Assembly (NCBI RefSeq): GCF_900107045.1 | Contig: NZ_FNON01000002.1 | Coordinates: forward strand, 434,001-498,000 | Length of the DNA stretch: 64,000 nucleotides | Reading direction: 5' to 3' | Source: Amycolatopsis xylanica | GTDB lineage: Bacteria; Actinomycetota; Actinomycetes; Mycobacteriales; Pseudonocardiaceae | Part shown: one piece after another, positions 45,879-54,341 of the stretch | Layout: each line of letters starts with the position of its first letter | How positions within the stretch are numbered: the stretch's first letter is position 1 | Notes under the pieces: generated by a model | The model's database searches: none | What the model was told of the DNA's origin: nothing | What the model saw: the letters and a program-made list of their open reading frames with translations, nothing else | Translations under genes and position numbers: made by a program

Positions 45879-45943
45879 TGACCTCAATTGATTAACAAGT
45901 TGATCTTGCCCTTACCTCGGAAGATCAACTTGATCGAGGTCAA
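45879..45943. repeat. AT-rich long inverted repeat upstream of the secreted-protein gene
   Basis: Inner arms CAAGTTGATCTT (45896-45907) and AAGATCAACTTG (45921-45932) are perfect. Outer arms TTGACCTC (45879-45886) and GAGGTCAA (45936-45943) continue the pairing. The 65-base structure is much less GC-rich than the surroundings and lies about 130 bases upstream of the gene starting at 45752. Confidence 0.6.
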
Positions 45944-45952
45944 AAAACGCGC

Positions 45953-46192
45953 TCCGTCACCGCGTCACGCTTTAGGGCAAATCCGCTCACTCTTACGAAT
46001 GCAATGAGCCAGGTTTCGGCCGCGTCACTCCGCAGGACGGCGTGTCGAGACTGCTCCAGACGGGTGGGGGTCCCCCACCGACGCACCACCAGTCGCATGA
46101 AACATCTTCATTCCCACCAGACGCAGCGCGGCCCGCCATATGTCGACATATGGCGGGCCCGCTTACCTCGTGGTGGGAGTACTCCAGGTTAC
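45953..46192. other. Rest of the 45.8-46.2 kb gap: palindromes, no gene seen
   Basis: GGTGGGGG-T-CCCCCACC lies near 46061-46077 and the 30-bp palindrome at 46130-46159. I saw no gene or RNA here. Confidence 0.45.
46130..46159 (-). terminator. Perfect 30-bp palindrome downstream of tetR
   Basis: Arms GGCCCGCCATATGTC (46130-46144) and GACATATGGCGGGCC (46145-46159) are perfect with no spacer. It begins 34 bases after the tetR stop on the minus strand. As RNA it folds with a small loop; there is no T-tract. Confidence 0.6.
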
Positions 46193-46783
46193 TTACAGCG
46201 GCAGACCTGCTTCGAGATGGCTTAACGCCTCTTCGAGCCGCACGTAACCGTCGTCTTGGCGGTCCATCATCGCGGCCAGGATGACGCCGATGATCGCGCC
46301 CGCCCAGTTGCGTACCTCGAAGTCGTCCGGCGAGCGCCCGAGCCTGGCCGCGGCGCCCTCGGCGAGCATGGTGATCCCGTCGGCGAACTGCGACATCGCG
46401 CGGGCGCGCAGCTCGGGGACCTCGAAGGTGAGCCGCTGCCGGTCCTGCTCGACCTGCCAGTCCTCGCCTGCGAGGCTGTCGAACACCTGCCGCATCGTGC
46501 TCCGGATCGCCGCGGTCGGCGACAGCTCCGGCGGCTGCTCGGCGAACACGCGCATGAGCACCGGGTCGAGGCCGTCGTAGAGCACGGTGTCCTCTTTGGT
46601 CGGGAAGTAGCGGAAGAAGGTGCTCTGCGAGATCTCCGCCGCCTCGGCGATCTGGTCGACGGTGGTCGCCGCGTATCCCTGCTCGCGGAAGAGCCGCAAC
46701 GCGTGCCGCTGGATCGCGGCGCGCGTCTTGGCCTTCTTCCGTTCGCGTAGGCCCACAGGCTGCTCAGAGCGCGACGAGGTCAT
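46193..46783 (-). CDS. TetR family repressor of the adjacent MFS exporter
   Basis: A 196-residue protein. The helix-turn-helix runs from KTRAAIQRHALRLFREQGYA to TTVDQIAEAAEISQSTFFRYF, followed by the PTKEDTVLYDG linker. The C-terminal domain resembles the MftR/AcrR type (RNWAGAIIGVILAAMMDR). Its start overlaps the end of the MFS gene by 20 bases, so the exporter and its repressor form one operon. The inverted repeat ahead of the MFS gene is the likely operator. Confidence 0.92.
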   Translation of the reverse strand: MTSSRSEQPVGLRERKKAKTRAAIQRHALRLFREQGYAATTVDQIAEAAEISQSTFFRYFPTKEDTVLYDGLDPVLMRVFAEQPPELSPTAAIRSTMRQVFDSLAGEDWQVEQDRQRLTFEVPELRARAMSQFADGITMLAEGAAARLGRSPDDFEVRNWAGAIIGVILAAMMDRQDDGYVRLEEALSHLEAGLPL

Positions 46784-48281
46784 GACCCGATTCTGCCGTC
46801 TCCTTCACCTCGCGCGGCAGGAACACCACCGACAGCAGGATCCCCAGCGCGCCGAAACCCGCGGAAGTCCACAGCGTCGCGTCCATCCCGGACACGAAGG
46901 CGTCGCGTGCGGAAGCCAGCAGATCCGGCGAGTTCAGCTGCTGCGCGACGGCGGCCGCGCCCGACGCGCTCCCGCGCACGGCCTCGGCGACCGGTCCCGG
47001 CAAGCCGGTGACGTCGACGGCGTCGCGGTAGCCGGAGTTGAGCACGGTGCCGAGCACCGCGACGCCGATGGTGCCGCCGACCTGGCGCAACGCCTGGATC
47101 ATCGCCGAGCCGGAGCCCGCGCGGGCGTCGCTCATCGCGTTCATCGCCATGGCCGTGACCGTCGGCATGGTGAAGCCGAGGCTCAGTCCGATCAGCGTTT
47201 CCCAAGCCGCCACGAAGCCGTAGCCGTCGGCGGCCGACGTGGTCGCGCCGAGCACGAAACCGCCGGTCATCAGCACGAAGCCGACGATGACGATGCCGCG
47301 CGGACCCGCCTGCGCGACCAGCCGCTCGGCGACCTTCGCGCCGACCAGCAGGCCGCCGATGATCGGCAGCAGCCGCAGGCCGGTGACCAGCGCGCCCGCG
47401 CCCTCGACCGCCTGGAACAGCTGCGGCAGCACGAAGATCAGGCCCATCATCGCGAAGGACGAGACCGTCGCCAGCAGCGCGCCCCAGGTGAACTCGCGGG
47501 ACCGGAACAGCGCGACGTCGACCAGCGGCGCGCGGACCCGCCCCTGCCAGAACCCGAACGCCGCCAGCAGGAGCGCGCCCGCCGCGACCGCGAGCCAGGA
47601 CAGCCCGTCCGACCAGCTCGTCTCGCCGATCCGCACGAACCCGTAGGTCACCGCGACCAGCCCGGCGCTCGACAGCGCGATGCCGGCCAGGTCGATCTGC
47701 CCGGCGCCCGAGCCGCGCAGCGACGGGATCAGGAAGACCACCGAGACCAGCCCGATCAGCACCAGCGGCACGTTGATGAGGAACACCGAGCCCCAGGCGA
47801 AGTTGTCCAGCAGCCAGCCGCCGAGCACCGGGCCGAGCGGGATGCCCAGCGAGTTGGCCATCACCCAGATGGTCAACGCCTTGGGCCGCTCTTGCGGCGG
47901 GAACAGCACCGTGACCAGCGACATCGACAGCGGGATCAGGAAGGCCGCGCCGACCCCCAGCGCGGCGCGGGCGGCGATCAGCTGGCCGGGTGAAGCCGCG
48001 AAGGCGCACCACACGGACGCGCCGCCGAACACCGCGAGCGCGCCCATGAGCAGGCGTTTCTGGCCGAGCCGGTCACCGAGCAGGCCCGCCGGGAGCAGCA
48101 GCGCGGCGAGCACGAGCGTGTAGGCGTTCGAGAACCACTGCAGCTGTGTGGTCGAGGCGTGGAGATCGGTCGCGAGCGTCGGCAGGGCGACGCTGAGCAC
48201 GGTGAGGTCGAGGCCGATCACGATCAAAACGACGCTGAGCGCGCCCAAGGCCCACCAGCGGCGGGGATATGGCGAAGTCAT
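46764..48281 (-). CDS. DHA2-family MFS multidrug exporter (14-helix)
   Basis: A 505-residue protein. WWALGALSVVLIVIGLDLTV begins helix 1 with motif D1, LDLTVLSVALPTL. PAGLLGDRLGQKRLLMGALA is motif A, and LGPVLGGWLL is motif C. Fourteen helices and the EmrB/QacA layout indicate proton-driven drug export. The C-terminus ends in a short acidic tail and overlaps tetR. Regulation by the TetR partner is inferred from the operator-like repeat 16-42 bases upstream of the start. Confidence 0.92.
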   Translation of the reverse strand: MTSPYPRRWWALGALSVVLIVIGLDLTVLSVALPTLATDLHASTTQLQWFSNAYTLVLAALLLPAGLLGDRLGQKRLLMGALAVFGGASVWCAFAASPGQLIAARAALGVGAAFLIPLSMSLVTVLFPPQERPKALTIWVMANSLGIPLGPVLGGWLLDNFAWGSVFLINVPLVLIGLVSVVFLIPSLRGSGAGQIDLAGIALSSAGLVAVTYGFVRIGETSWSDGLSWLAVAAGALLLAAFGFWQGRVRAPLVDVALFRSREFTWGALLATVSSFAMMGLIFVLPQLFQAVEGAGALVTGLRLLPIIGGLLVGAKVAERLVAQAGPRGIVIVGFVLMTGGFVLGATTSAADGYGFVAAWETLIGLSLGFTMPTVTAMAMNAMSDARAGSGSAMIQALRQVGGTIGVAVLGTVLNSGYRDAVDVTGLPGPVAEAVRGSASGAAAVAQQLNSPDLLASARDAFVSGMDATLWTSAGFGALGILLSVVFLPREVKETAESGHDLVAL

Positions 48282-48297
48282 AGTCGCCCCCTTTCGA

Positions 48298-48323
48298 TAG
48301 CAACTCTCAAATGAGAGTAGCTG
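48298..48323 (-). promoter_or_regulatory. TetR operator candidate before the MFS-tetR operon
   Basis: ACTCTC-AAAT-GAGAGT (48303-48318) is a perfect inverted repeat, extended by AGC/GCT outside one mismatched pair. It lies between the divergent MFS genes. Repeats of the AACTCTCATTTGAGAGTT kind are commonly bound by TetR proteins of drug exporters. Confidence 0.6.
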
Positions 48324-48391
48324 TCAAAATCTCTCCCGCCAAGCCGGAAAATTAGTTGCACGCGCGTACCAGGTTTTGCTGTGATCGAGAT

Positions 48392-49579
48392 GTGCCTCTG
48401 ACCCCGTACCGCCGCGTGCTCGCCGTGCCCGGGGTTCGCAGCTCGATGCTGCTGTTCTTCTTCGCGCGCCTCCCGATGACGGCCATGGGCATCACCATGA
48501 CGCTGCACGTGGTCGGTGACCTGGGTAAGGGCTACGGCGCGGCCGGGCTGGTCGGCGCTGCCATCACGCTCGGGAACGCCGTCGCGGCGCCGGTGCTCGG
48601 CAGGTTGATCGACCACTACGGGCTGCGGCTGGTGACCGTGATCTGCGGGCTCAGCACCACCGCGTTCTGGCTGGTCTCGCCCTATCTGACGTTCCCGGCG
48701 CTGGTGATCGTCGCGCTCCCCGGCGGCATACTGACCGTGCCGGCAGGGTCGATCGCGCGGCAGGTGCTCGCGGCGCTGGTGCCGGAGACCAAGCGGCGCA
48801 CCGCGTTCTCACTGGACACGATCTCGGTCGAGATCTCGTTCATGTTCGGCCCGGCCGCCGCGGTCTTCGTGGTCACCCAGTACTCGTCGACGCTGATGCT
48901 GACCGCGATCGGCGTGTCCTTCGGCATCTCGTCACTGCTGCTCTACCTGATGAACCCGCCGATCCGCGGCGAGGACGAGACCGCGTCAGACGAGGGCGGC
49001 CGCCCGCCGATGCGCAGCTGGCTGCGCGGCAAGTTCATCTCGACGCTGCTGATCGCGGTCGGCGCGCTGTTCGTGCTGATCGGCACCGAGGTCGCGGCCA
49101 TCGCGGCACTGCGCGACACCGGCAACGTCGAATGGACCGGCATGGTGATCATCGCGATGTGCGTGGCCTCCCTCATCGGCGGGATCGTGCACGGCGCGGT
49201 GCACAAGTCGCTCTCCCAGGGCTGGCTGGTGTTCCTGCTCGCGGCGCTGACGTTGCCGGTCGGGTTGTTCATCCAGCCGTGGTGGCTGCTCGCGCTGGCG
49301 CTGATCCCGATGAACCTGATGTGCGCGCCGACGCTCGCGGCGACCACCGAGACGGTCAGCAAGCTCGCCCCGCCGCAGGTGCGCGGCGAGGCGATGGGCA
49401 TCCAGGACGCCGCGACCAGGCTCGGCCTGTCGCTCGGCGGGCCCGCGATCGGGTTCGCGATCGACCACAGCTCCGCGGCGTGGGGCTTCTTCGCCGCGGG
49501 CGCACGGGCGTTGGTGCTCGCGGGCTTCGGGAAGGCTTTCGAGCGTTCGCTCAAGCCGGAGCCCGTGCTGGCATCGTGA
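48392..49579 (+). CDS. MFS transporter, second copy of the 22.3-kb type
   Basis: A 395-residue, 12-helix protein if started at GTG 48392 (VPLTPYRRVLAVPGVR); an in-frame TTG lies at 48356. TGTGAT six bases before the GTG could be the -10 of a leaderless mRNA. It resembles the MFS at 22.3 kb in LFFFARLPMTAMGITMTLHV, LGRLIDHYGLRLV and the DTISVEISFMFGPA motif. The end ...LAS is followed by TCGTGAGCGTTG, half of a family B repeat. Substrate unknown. Confidence 0.85.
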   Translation: MPLTPYRRVLAVPGVRSSMLLFFFARLPMTAMGITMTLHVVGDLGKGYGAAGLVGAAITLGNAVAAPVLGRLIDHYGLRLVTVICGLSTTAFWLVSPYLTFPALVIVALPGGILTVPAGSIARQVLAALVPETKRRTAFSLDTISVEISFMFGPAAAVFVVTQYSSTLMLTAIGVSFGISSLLLYLMNPPIRGEDETASDEGGRPPMRSWLRGKFISTLLIAVGALFVLIGTEVAAIAALRDTGNVEWTGMVIIAMCVASLIGGIVHGAVHKSLSQGWLVFLLAALTLPVGLFIQPWWLLALALIPMNLMCAPTLAATTETVSKLAPPQVRGEAMGIQDAATRLGLSLGGPAIGFAIDHSSAAWGFFAAGARALVLAGFGKAFERSLKPEPVLAS

Positions 49580-49607
49580 GCGTTGAGCTACTCCCCAGGG
49601 CCGCGCA

Positions 49608-49657
49608 GGTGACAAGGGCGACCCTTGTCACCCAGAGCGTTGCAAGGGGGCCCCTTG
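49608..49657. repeat. Family D palindromes, second locus
   Basis: GGTGACAAGGG (49608-49618) and CCCTTGTCACC (49622-49632) form an 11-bp perfect stem. CAAGGGG-G-CCCCTTG follows at 49643-49657. It matches the pair at 40443-40495 in words and spacing and lies between convergent genes. Confidence 0.75.
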
Positions 49658-49692
49658 TCACGTGCCGCGGAGGGCAGGCCGAGGCGGAGGGT

Positions 49693-50061
49693 TTAGGTGC
49701 AGGCCTGGCGGAGGCTGTCGAGCCGCTCGGCGTTGCGCTTGGCCCAGCGGCCGACGACGCCGAGGTCCTCGAAGCGTTCCTTCTGCACCTCGACGTAGGA
49801 GTCGGCCATGGTGAGCAGCGACTTCTTCACGTCCTGATCGCTGACGTTGGCCGCGAGCTCACGCAGCCTGCGTTCCTTGTCGGCGGCACGCGCCTTGATC
49901 TTCTCCGCGTCGACCAGCGGATTGAGGTCCGCGAGGCCGAGCGCCTCTGAGCAGGCCGAGACCTTGTCCGCGGTGCTGTTGGCCTGGTCGACCGCCGAGT
50001 TGACCTCGGCGCACCCGCCGGCCAGGAACGCGGTCGCGAGCAGGAATCCCCACCTCTTCAT
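49693..50061 (-). CDS. Small lipoprotein
   Basis: A 122-residue protein from the ATG at 50061 (MKRWGFLLATAFLAGGCAEV). LAGGC is a lipobox with Cys17, so it is likely anchored at the outer face of the membrane. The rest is a charged helical domain (LRELAANVSDQDVKKSLLTM; AKRNAERLDSLRQACT) with three further Cys-free stretches and a final Cys. No family recognised. It is flanked on both sides by clusters of palindromes. Confidence 0.75.
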   Translation of the reverse strand: MKRWGFLLATAFLAGGCAEVNSAVDQANSTADKVSACSEALGLADLNPLVDAEKIKARAADKERRLRELAANVSDQDVKKSLLTMADSYVEVQKERFEDLGVVGRWAKRNAERLDSLRQACT

Positions 50062-50074
50062 AAAACCAAAGTAC

Positions 50075-50118
50075 TCGTGAGTGCTTTGACCGGTTCTAAC
50101 CGGCCATACCACTCACGA
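50075..50118. repeat. Family B palindrome upstream of the lipoprotein gene
   Basis: TCGTGAGTG (50075-50083) and CACTCACGA (50110-50118) flank CCGGTTCTAACCGG. The first of four palindromes between the divergently placed lipoprotein start and the rtcB stop; the repeat begins 14 bases from the lipoprotein start codon, so it could overlap its promoter. Confidence 0.75.
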
Positions 50119-50147
50119 CCCATGCCCCCGCCTCGCCAGGCATCGCA

Positions 50148-50192
50148 CGAAAGCCCCGTTCGTCACGCTCACCGTGACAAACGGGGCTTTCG
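50148..50192. repeat. Family C palindrome
   Basis: CGAAAGCCCCGTTCGTCAC (50148-50166) pairs with 50174-50192 with one mismatch out of 19, around a 7-base loop. Confidence 0.7.
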
Positions 50193-50206
50193 TATGGTGC
50201 TGCGCG

Positions 50207-50258
50207 GGGGTCGTGAGCGTTGCGGGCGGTTAGAACCGCCCGCAACGCTCACGACCCC
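50207..50258. repeat. Family B palindrome, variant with 25-bp perfect arms
   Basis: 50207-50231 and 50234-50258 are perfectly complementary with only AG between. The outer word is TCGTGAGCGTTGCGG and the centre GGCGGTTAGAACCGCC, a compensatory variant of the standard family B centre. Confidence 0.75.
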
Positions 50259-50305
50259 TGACCTGGCGAAACGTGGGCTCCTCTTGGCCACGCCGTGTGC
50301 CGGGG

Positions 50306-50349
50306 TCGTGAGTGCTTTGACCGGTTCTAACCGGCCATAGCACTCACGA
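50306..50349. repeat. Family B palindrome after rtcB
   Basis: TCGTGAGTGCT (50306-50316) and AGCACTCACGA (50339-50349) flank CCGGTTCTAACCGG. It ends five bases before the rtcB stop codon (minus strand) and probably terminates rtcB. Confidence 0.75.
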
Positions 50350-50354
50350 GCGCT

Positions 50355-51545
50355 TCAGCCCTTCACGCAGACGACCTGCTTGATGTGGGCGACCACCTTG
50401 ACCAGGTCGGTCTGCGCCTTGATGACCGACTCGATGTCCTTGTACGCGGCCGGGATCTCGTCGACCACGCCCGAGTCCTTGCGGCACTCGACGCCCGCGG
50501 TCTGCGCCGCGAGGTCGTCGGCCGTGTAGAGCTTCTTGGCCCGGTTACGCGACATCCGGCGGCCGGCGCCGTGCGACGCCGACTGGAACGAGGACTCGTT
50601 GCCGAGCCCGCGGACGATGTACGACCCGGTGCCCATGCTGCCCGGGATGATCCCGAGGTCACCCGAACCCGCGCGGATCGCGCCCTTGCGGGTCACCAGC
50701 AGGTCGACGCCGTCGTAGCGCTCCTCCGCCACGTAGTTGTGGTGGCACGAGATCGCGTCCTCGTAGCGGACGTGCGGGATCACGTCGGCCACGGCCTGCT
50801 TGACCAGCGCGACCATGGTCGCGCGGTTGCGGGCCGCGTAGTCCTGCGCCCAGAACAGGTCACGCCGGTACGCCGCCATCTCGGGCGTGTCCGCGACGAA
50901 GACCGCGAGGTCGGGGTCCGGCAGGTCGGCGTTGTGCGGGAGCTTGCGGGCGACCGCCATGTGGCGCTCGGCGAGCTCCTTGCCGATGTTGCGCGAACCC
51001 GAGTGCAGCATCAGCCACACGCGACCGGCGTCGAGACCGCCCTGCTCGAGGCAGACCTCGATGAAGTGGTTACCGCCACCGAGGCTCCCGAGCTGGCGCG
51101 CGGCCCGGTCGTGCAGGTCCTGGACGCCGGTGTGCAGGTCGGCGAACGACTTCCAGAACGTGTCCCAGCCGCCGACGCCGTGCACCCTGGCCGGGTTCAC
51201 GGGCGTCTTGTGCAGCCCGAAGCCGACCGGCACGGCCCGCTCGATCCGCTTGCGCAGCAACGAAAGGTCGTCCGGGAGGTCCGACGCGGTCAGCGAGGTG
51301 CGCACCGCGCTCATCCCGCACCCGATGTCGACGCCGACGGCGGCCGGCGAGACGGCGTCGCGCATCGCGATCACGCTGCCGACGGTCGCGCCCTTGCCGT
51401 AGTGCACGTCCGGCATGACCGCGACGCCGTGGACCCAGGGCAGGTTCGCCACGTTCCGCAGCTGGCGCATCGCCTGGTCCTCGACCGACTGCGGGTCCGC
51501 CCACATCCGGATCGGCACGCGGGCGCCTTCTACTGCGGTGTACAT
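50355..51545 (-). CDS. rtcB: RtcB-family RNA-splicing ligase
   Basis: A 396-residue protein from ATG 51545 (MYTAVEGARVPIRMWADPQS). Metal-site motifs are complete: VGVDIGCGMSAVRT with the Cys, LGSLGGGNHFIEVC, LMLHSGSRNIG, AISCHHNYVAEE, and SASHGAGRRMSR with the His that accepts GMP. RtcB joins 2',3'-cyclic phosphate and 5'-hydroxyl RNA ends. No RtcA or RtcR is adjacent. The actinobacterial role is not settled; tRNA or rRNA repair after toxin damage is one idea. It is divergent from the M48 peptidase gene. Confidence 0.95.
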   Translation of the reverse strand: MYTAVEGARVPIRMWADPQSVEDQAMRQLRNVANLPWVHGVAVMPDVHYGKGATVGSVIAMRDAVSPAAVGVDIGCGMSAVRTSLTASDLPDDLSLLRKRIERAVPVGFGLHKTPVNPARVHGVGGWDTFWKSFADLHTGVQDLHDRAARQLGSLGGGNHFIEVCLEQGGLDAGRVWLMLHSGSRNIGKELAERHMAVARKLPHNADLPDPDLAVFVADTPEMAAYRRDLFWAQDYAARNRATMVALVKQAVADVIPHVRYEDAISCHHNYVAEERYDGVDLLVTRKGAIRAGSGDLGIIPGSMGTGSYIVRGLGNESSFQSASHGAGRRMSRNRAKKLYTADDLAAQTAGVECRKDSGVVDEIPAAYKDIESVIKAQTDLVKVVAHIKQVVCVKG

Positions 51546-51685
51546 GACTGGCCTTTCGTCAGGGAATGTGTCCACTGAGGATGCACGGCCCCGGTGTGGC
51601 CGAACAACCGATTTCGGATTCCCATACGGCCGTGCGACACTTTCCCCGGCGCCCTGACCGGCGCGTTTCTGGGGAGGAACAACTC

Positions 51686-53209
51686 GTGAAGTTCTCTGTG
51701 CGCGCGGCGACGGCCGTCGCGTTGCTGGCCGGTTTCCCGGCACTGGTGCTCGCGCTCGTCGGCGGGCTGGTCGCGTTCGAGGTGTTCGCGCTCCAGCACT
51801 CGATCTTCGTGGCGATCAAGCTGGGGATCATCACCGTCCCGGCCACCTACGCGTTGCTCAAGGGCCTGCTCTCGGTCGTGAAGCGCACCGGCGACGAGGT
51901 CGAAGGCGTGCTGCTCACCGAGGCGGCGCAACCGGAGCTGTGGGCGCTCGTCCGCAGGCTCGCCGTGATCGCCGGCACCCGCCCGCCCGACGAGATCTAC
52001 CTCACCGGTGAGGTCAACGCGGCGGTCGCCGAGCAGACCCGCTGGCTCGGCCTGCGTGTGCTGAAGCGCCGGATGTTCATCGGCGCGCCGCTGCTCGCCG
52101 GGCTGCGCGAGGACCAGCTCGCCTCGGTGCTCACGCACGAACTCGCGCACTACAGCCACAACGACACCCGGCTCGCGGGCGTCACGTACGGCGGCAAGCG
52201 CGCGGTGGTCGGCGTGCTGTCCACTTTGGATCACAGCGACTGGTTCCAGAAGCTGATCGGCAAGCTGTTCACGCTCTACGCCAAGCTGTACTTCCGCGTG
52301 TCCAGCGCGGTTTGCCGCCGCCAGGAGCTGGCGGCGGACCGGCTGAGCGCCCGAGCGGCGGGCAACGAGGCCGCGACCAGCGCGCTGCGTGAGTCGTACG
52401 CGATCGACGCGGCCTGGGACCTGTTCATGGCGCGGTACGCGGTGGTCGGCTGGAAGGCGGGCTACCTGCCGTCCGAGGTGTTCGGCGGGTTCGCCGAACT
52501 ACGCGATTCGGTCGACGACCAGCTCGAGAAGATCCGTCGCAACCCGCCGGACCAGGCGGGCCCGTACGACTCGCACCCGCCGGTCACGGTCCGCGTCGCG
52601 GCGATCGAGGCCCTGCCGGACGAGCCGATCATGGTCTTCGGCCGCGGCCCGGCGACGGCGTTGCTGCGTGAGTCCGCGGCGGTGCTCGACGAGGCGCTGC
52701 TGACCAGCCTGGTCCCAGAAGCCCGCGAGAAGCGCCGGGTCGACTGGCCGACGCTGGTGAACCTGAGCTGCCGCGCGGACGCGATCCCCGAGGCTCTGTC
52801 CACTCTGGACGCGGCGGGCCGGGCGATGCGGCGGGTCAGCACGTACCGGACGCTGCTCGACGCGCTCGACGCCGGGCTGATCCTCGAGCTGGTCGTCACC
52901 GACGCCAAGCCGGACCCCGGCGCGGGCCCGCGCGCCCAGCGGGAGTTCGCGAAACTGGCCGTCCGGGACGGACTGTCCTCAGTGATCCAGATCGCGCTGG
53001 CCGACGCCGGGCTCGCGCGCTGGGACCTCTCCTGGTCCTCGCCAGGCGAGCTGGTGGTCGACGAGCCGTACGCGAGCGAGTTCGGCGAAGCGCTCGACAC
53101 GGCCGTCGACGGGAACACCCTCGAGCTGCGCCGGCTGCTCACATCCGCGAAAGTCGATCTTGACACCCGCCCCCTGCCTGAACGGAGTCAGCCGTGGTCT
53201 TCTCGATGA
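51686..53209 (+). CDS. M48 family metallopeptidase (HtpX/Ste24-like)
   Basis: A 507-residue protein from GTG 51686 with GGAGG upstream. Two N-terminal membrane helices (AVALLAGFPALVLALVGGLV; FVAIKLGIITVPATYALL) anchor a zinc peptidase with HELAHYSHND (HExxH) and the third ligand in RRQELAADRL. A C-terminal region after about 330 is extra to HtpX and has no recognised fold. Such proteases act in membrane-protein quality control. The next gene overlaps its 3' end by 16 bases. Confidence 0.88.
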   Translation: MKFSVRAATAVALLAGFPALVLALVGGLVAFEVFALQHSIFVAIKLGIITVPATYALLKGLLSVVKRTGDEVEGVLLTEAAQPELWALVRRLAVIAGTRPPDEIYLTGEVNAAVAEQTRWLGLRVLKRRMFIGAPLLAGLREDQLASVLTHELAHYSHNDTRLAGVTYGGKRAVVGVLSTLDHSDWFQKLIGKLFTLYAKLYFRVSSAVCRRQELAADRLSARAAGNEAATSALRESYAIDAAWDLFMARYAVVGWKAGYLPSEVFGGFAELRDSVDDQLEKIRRNPPDQAGPYDSHPPVTVRVAAIEALPDEPIMVFGRGPATALLRESAAVLDEALLTSLVPEAREKRRVDWPTLVNLSCRADAIPEALSTLDAAGRAMRRVSTYRTLLDALDAGLILELVVTDAKPDPGAGPRAQREFAKLAVRDGLSSVIQIALADAGLARWDLSWSSPGELVVDEPYASEFGEALDTAVDGNTLELRRLLTSAKVDLDTRPLPERSQPWSSR

Positions 53210-54285
53210 TCTTCAAGCCCAAGGAGCGCCGCGCGATCCTCGCCATGATGCGGGAGGCCAAGAAACGCGGCGTCGAGATCGACGAGCTCGCCGACCTGGT
53301 CGGCCCGTTCGAGCTGATGCGGCTCACCGGCCAGTACCCCGACGCCGATGTCACCAAGTACGGCCTGGTCCCCGACGACCAGGTCGTCAAGGAGATCCAC
53401 ACCGACCCGGCGCTCAAGAACGCGGCCGACGCGGCCAAGCGCGGCGAGTGGCAGCAGGCCGCGATGCTGGTGAACGCGACCTGGGGTGATTGGGAGACCC
53501 GGGGCAAGGTGGTCTCCCGGCTGGCCGCCATCGCCGCCGATGACGACACCTGGCTCAAGTCCTGGCAGCGCGCCGAGCCAGGCAACCCGCACGCGGCGGT
53601 CGTCGACGCCGAGGCGCTCGTCTACCTCGCCTGGCAGATCCGCGGCGGCAAATGGGCGTCCGAGACGTCGGCGGCCCAGTTCGCCGGCTTCGAGCGCACG
53701 CTGAACAAGGCCGAAGCCGCGGCGTGGCAGGCGACCGAACTGGTGCCCGCCGACCCGACGCCGTGGTCGACCCTGATCACGCTCGGCCGCGGCCTGAGTG
53801 TCGACCACGAGGACTTCGACCGCCGCTGGCAGGGCCTGATGGAGCGCGCGCCGCTGCACCGCCGCGGCCACGACTCGGCGTTGCAGTACTGGTGCGCGAA
53901 ATGGCAGGGCTCGCACGAGGAGATGGTCGCGTTCGCGCGGTCGGGCGCGGCCAAGTCACCCACGCTGAGCGGTCTGATCATCCGCGCCGCCTACGAATGG
54001 GAAGACGCGAACCAGCGCGTCTGGCAGGAACCGTGGGCGCGTCAGGGCTTGGAAACGCACCTGGCCTGGCTGTCGGCGGACGGCGCGGACAACCACTACG
54101 TGCACGACGACCTCGGCTGGGCGATCACCGGCCTGATGCGCACCAAGCGCGACGCCGAGGCGATCCCGCTGTTCCAGCGGCTCGGCGCCTACGCGGGCGG
54201 CGAGCCGTGGAACTACCACAGCGACCCCGTCGGCTACTTCTGCTACCAGCGCGCGACCGTCTGCCTGGCCGCCAAGAAGCGCTGA
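53194..54285 (+). CDS. Hypothetical protein, helical-repeat type
   Basis: A 363-residue protein starting at GTG 53194, inside the end of the M48 gene (an ATG at 53206 is an alternative). [20 protein letters not shown] opens a helical N-terminal part. The rest is rich in Trp and Ala and looks like TPR-type helical pairs ([39 protein letters not shown]). I know of no assigned function. Overlap with the peptidase gene implies a shared transcript and perhaps a shared role in membrane quality control. Confidence 0.7.
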   Translation: MVFSMIFKPKERRAILAMMREAKKRGVEIDELADLVGPFELMRLTGQYPDADVTKYGLVPDDQVVKEIHTDPALKNAADAAKRGEWQQAAMLVNATWGDWETRGKVVSRLAAIAADDDTWLKSWQRAEPGNPHAAVVDAEALVYLAWQIRGGKWASETSAAQFAGFERTLNKAEAAAWQATELVPADPTPWSTLITLGRGLSVDHEDFDRRWQGLMERAPLHRRGHDSALQYWCAKWQGSHEEMVAFARSGAAKSPTLSGLIIRAAYEWEDANQRVWQEPWARQGLETHLAWLSADGADNHYVHDDLGWAITGLMRTKRDAEAIPLFQRLGAYAGGEPWNYHSDPVGYFCYQRATVCLAAKKR

Positions 54286-54289
54286 GAAC

Positions 54290-54334
54290 GGGATAAAGCC
54301 CGCTTTATCCCGGGGATAAAGCGGGCTTTATCGC
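54290..54334. repeat. Family A palindromes, tandem pair between the helical-repeat gene and asd
   Basis: GGGATAAAGC-CC-GCTTTATCCC (54290-54311) is followed by GGGATAAAGC-GG-GCTTTATCGC (54313-54334). The centres CC and GG are opposite, as in the copies at 17.4 and 59.8 kb. They lie between convergent genes. Confidence 0.8.
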
Positions 54335-54341
54335 GTGTCGA

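Noticed and set aside
49608..50349. CRISPR array suspected from repeated words
   Set aside because: The copies are palindromes of different families with irregular spacing and no unique spacers; no cas genes.
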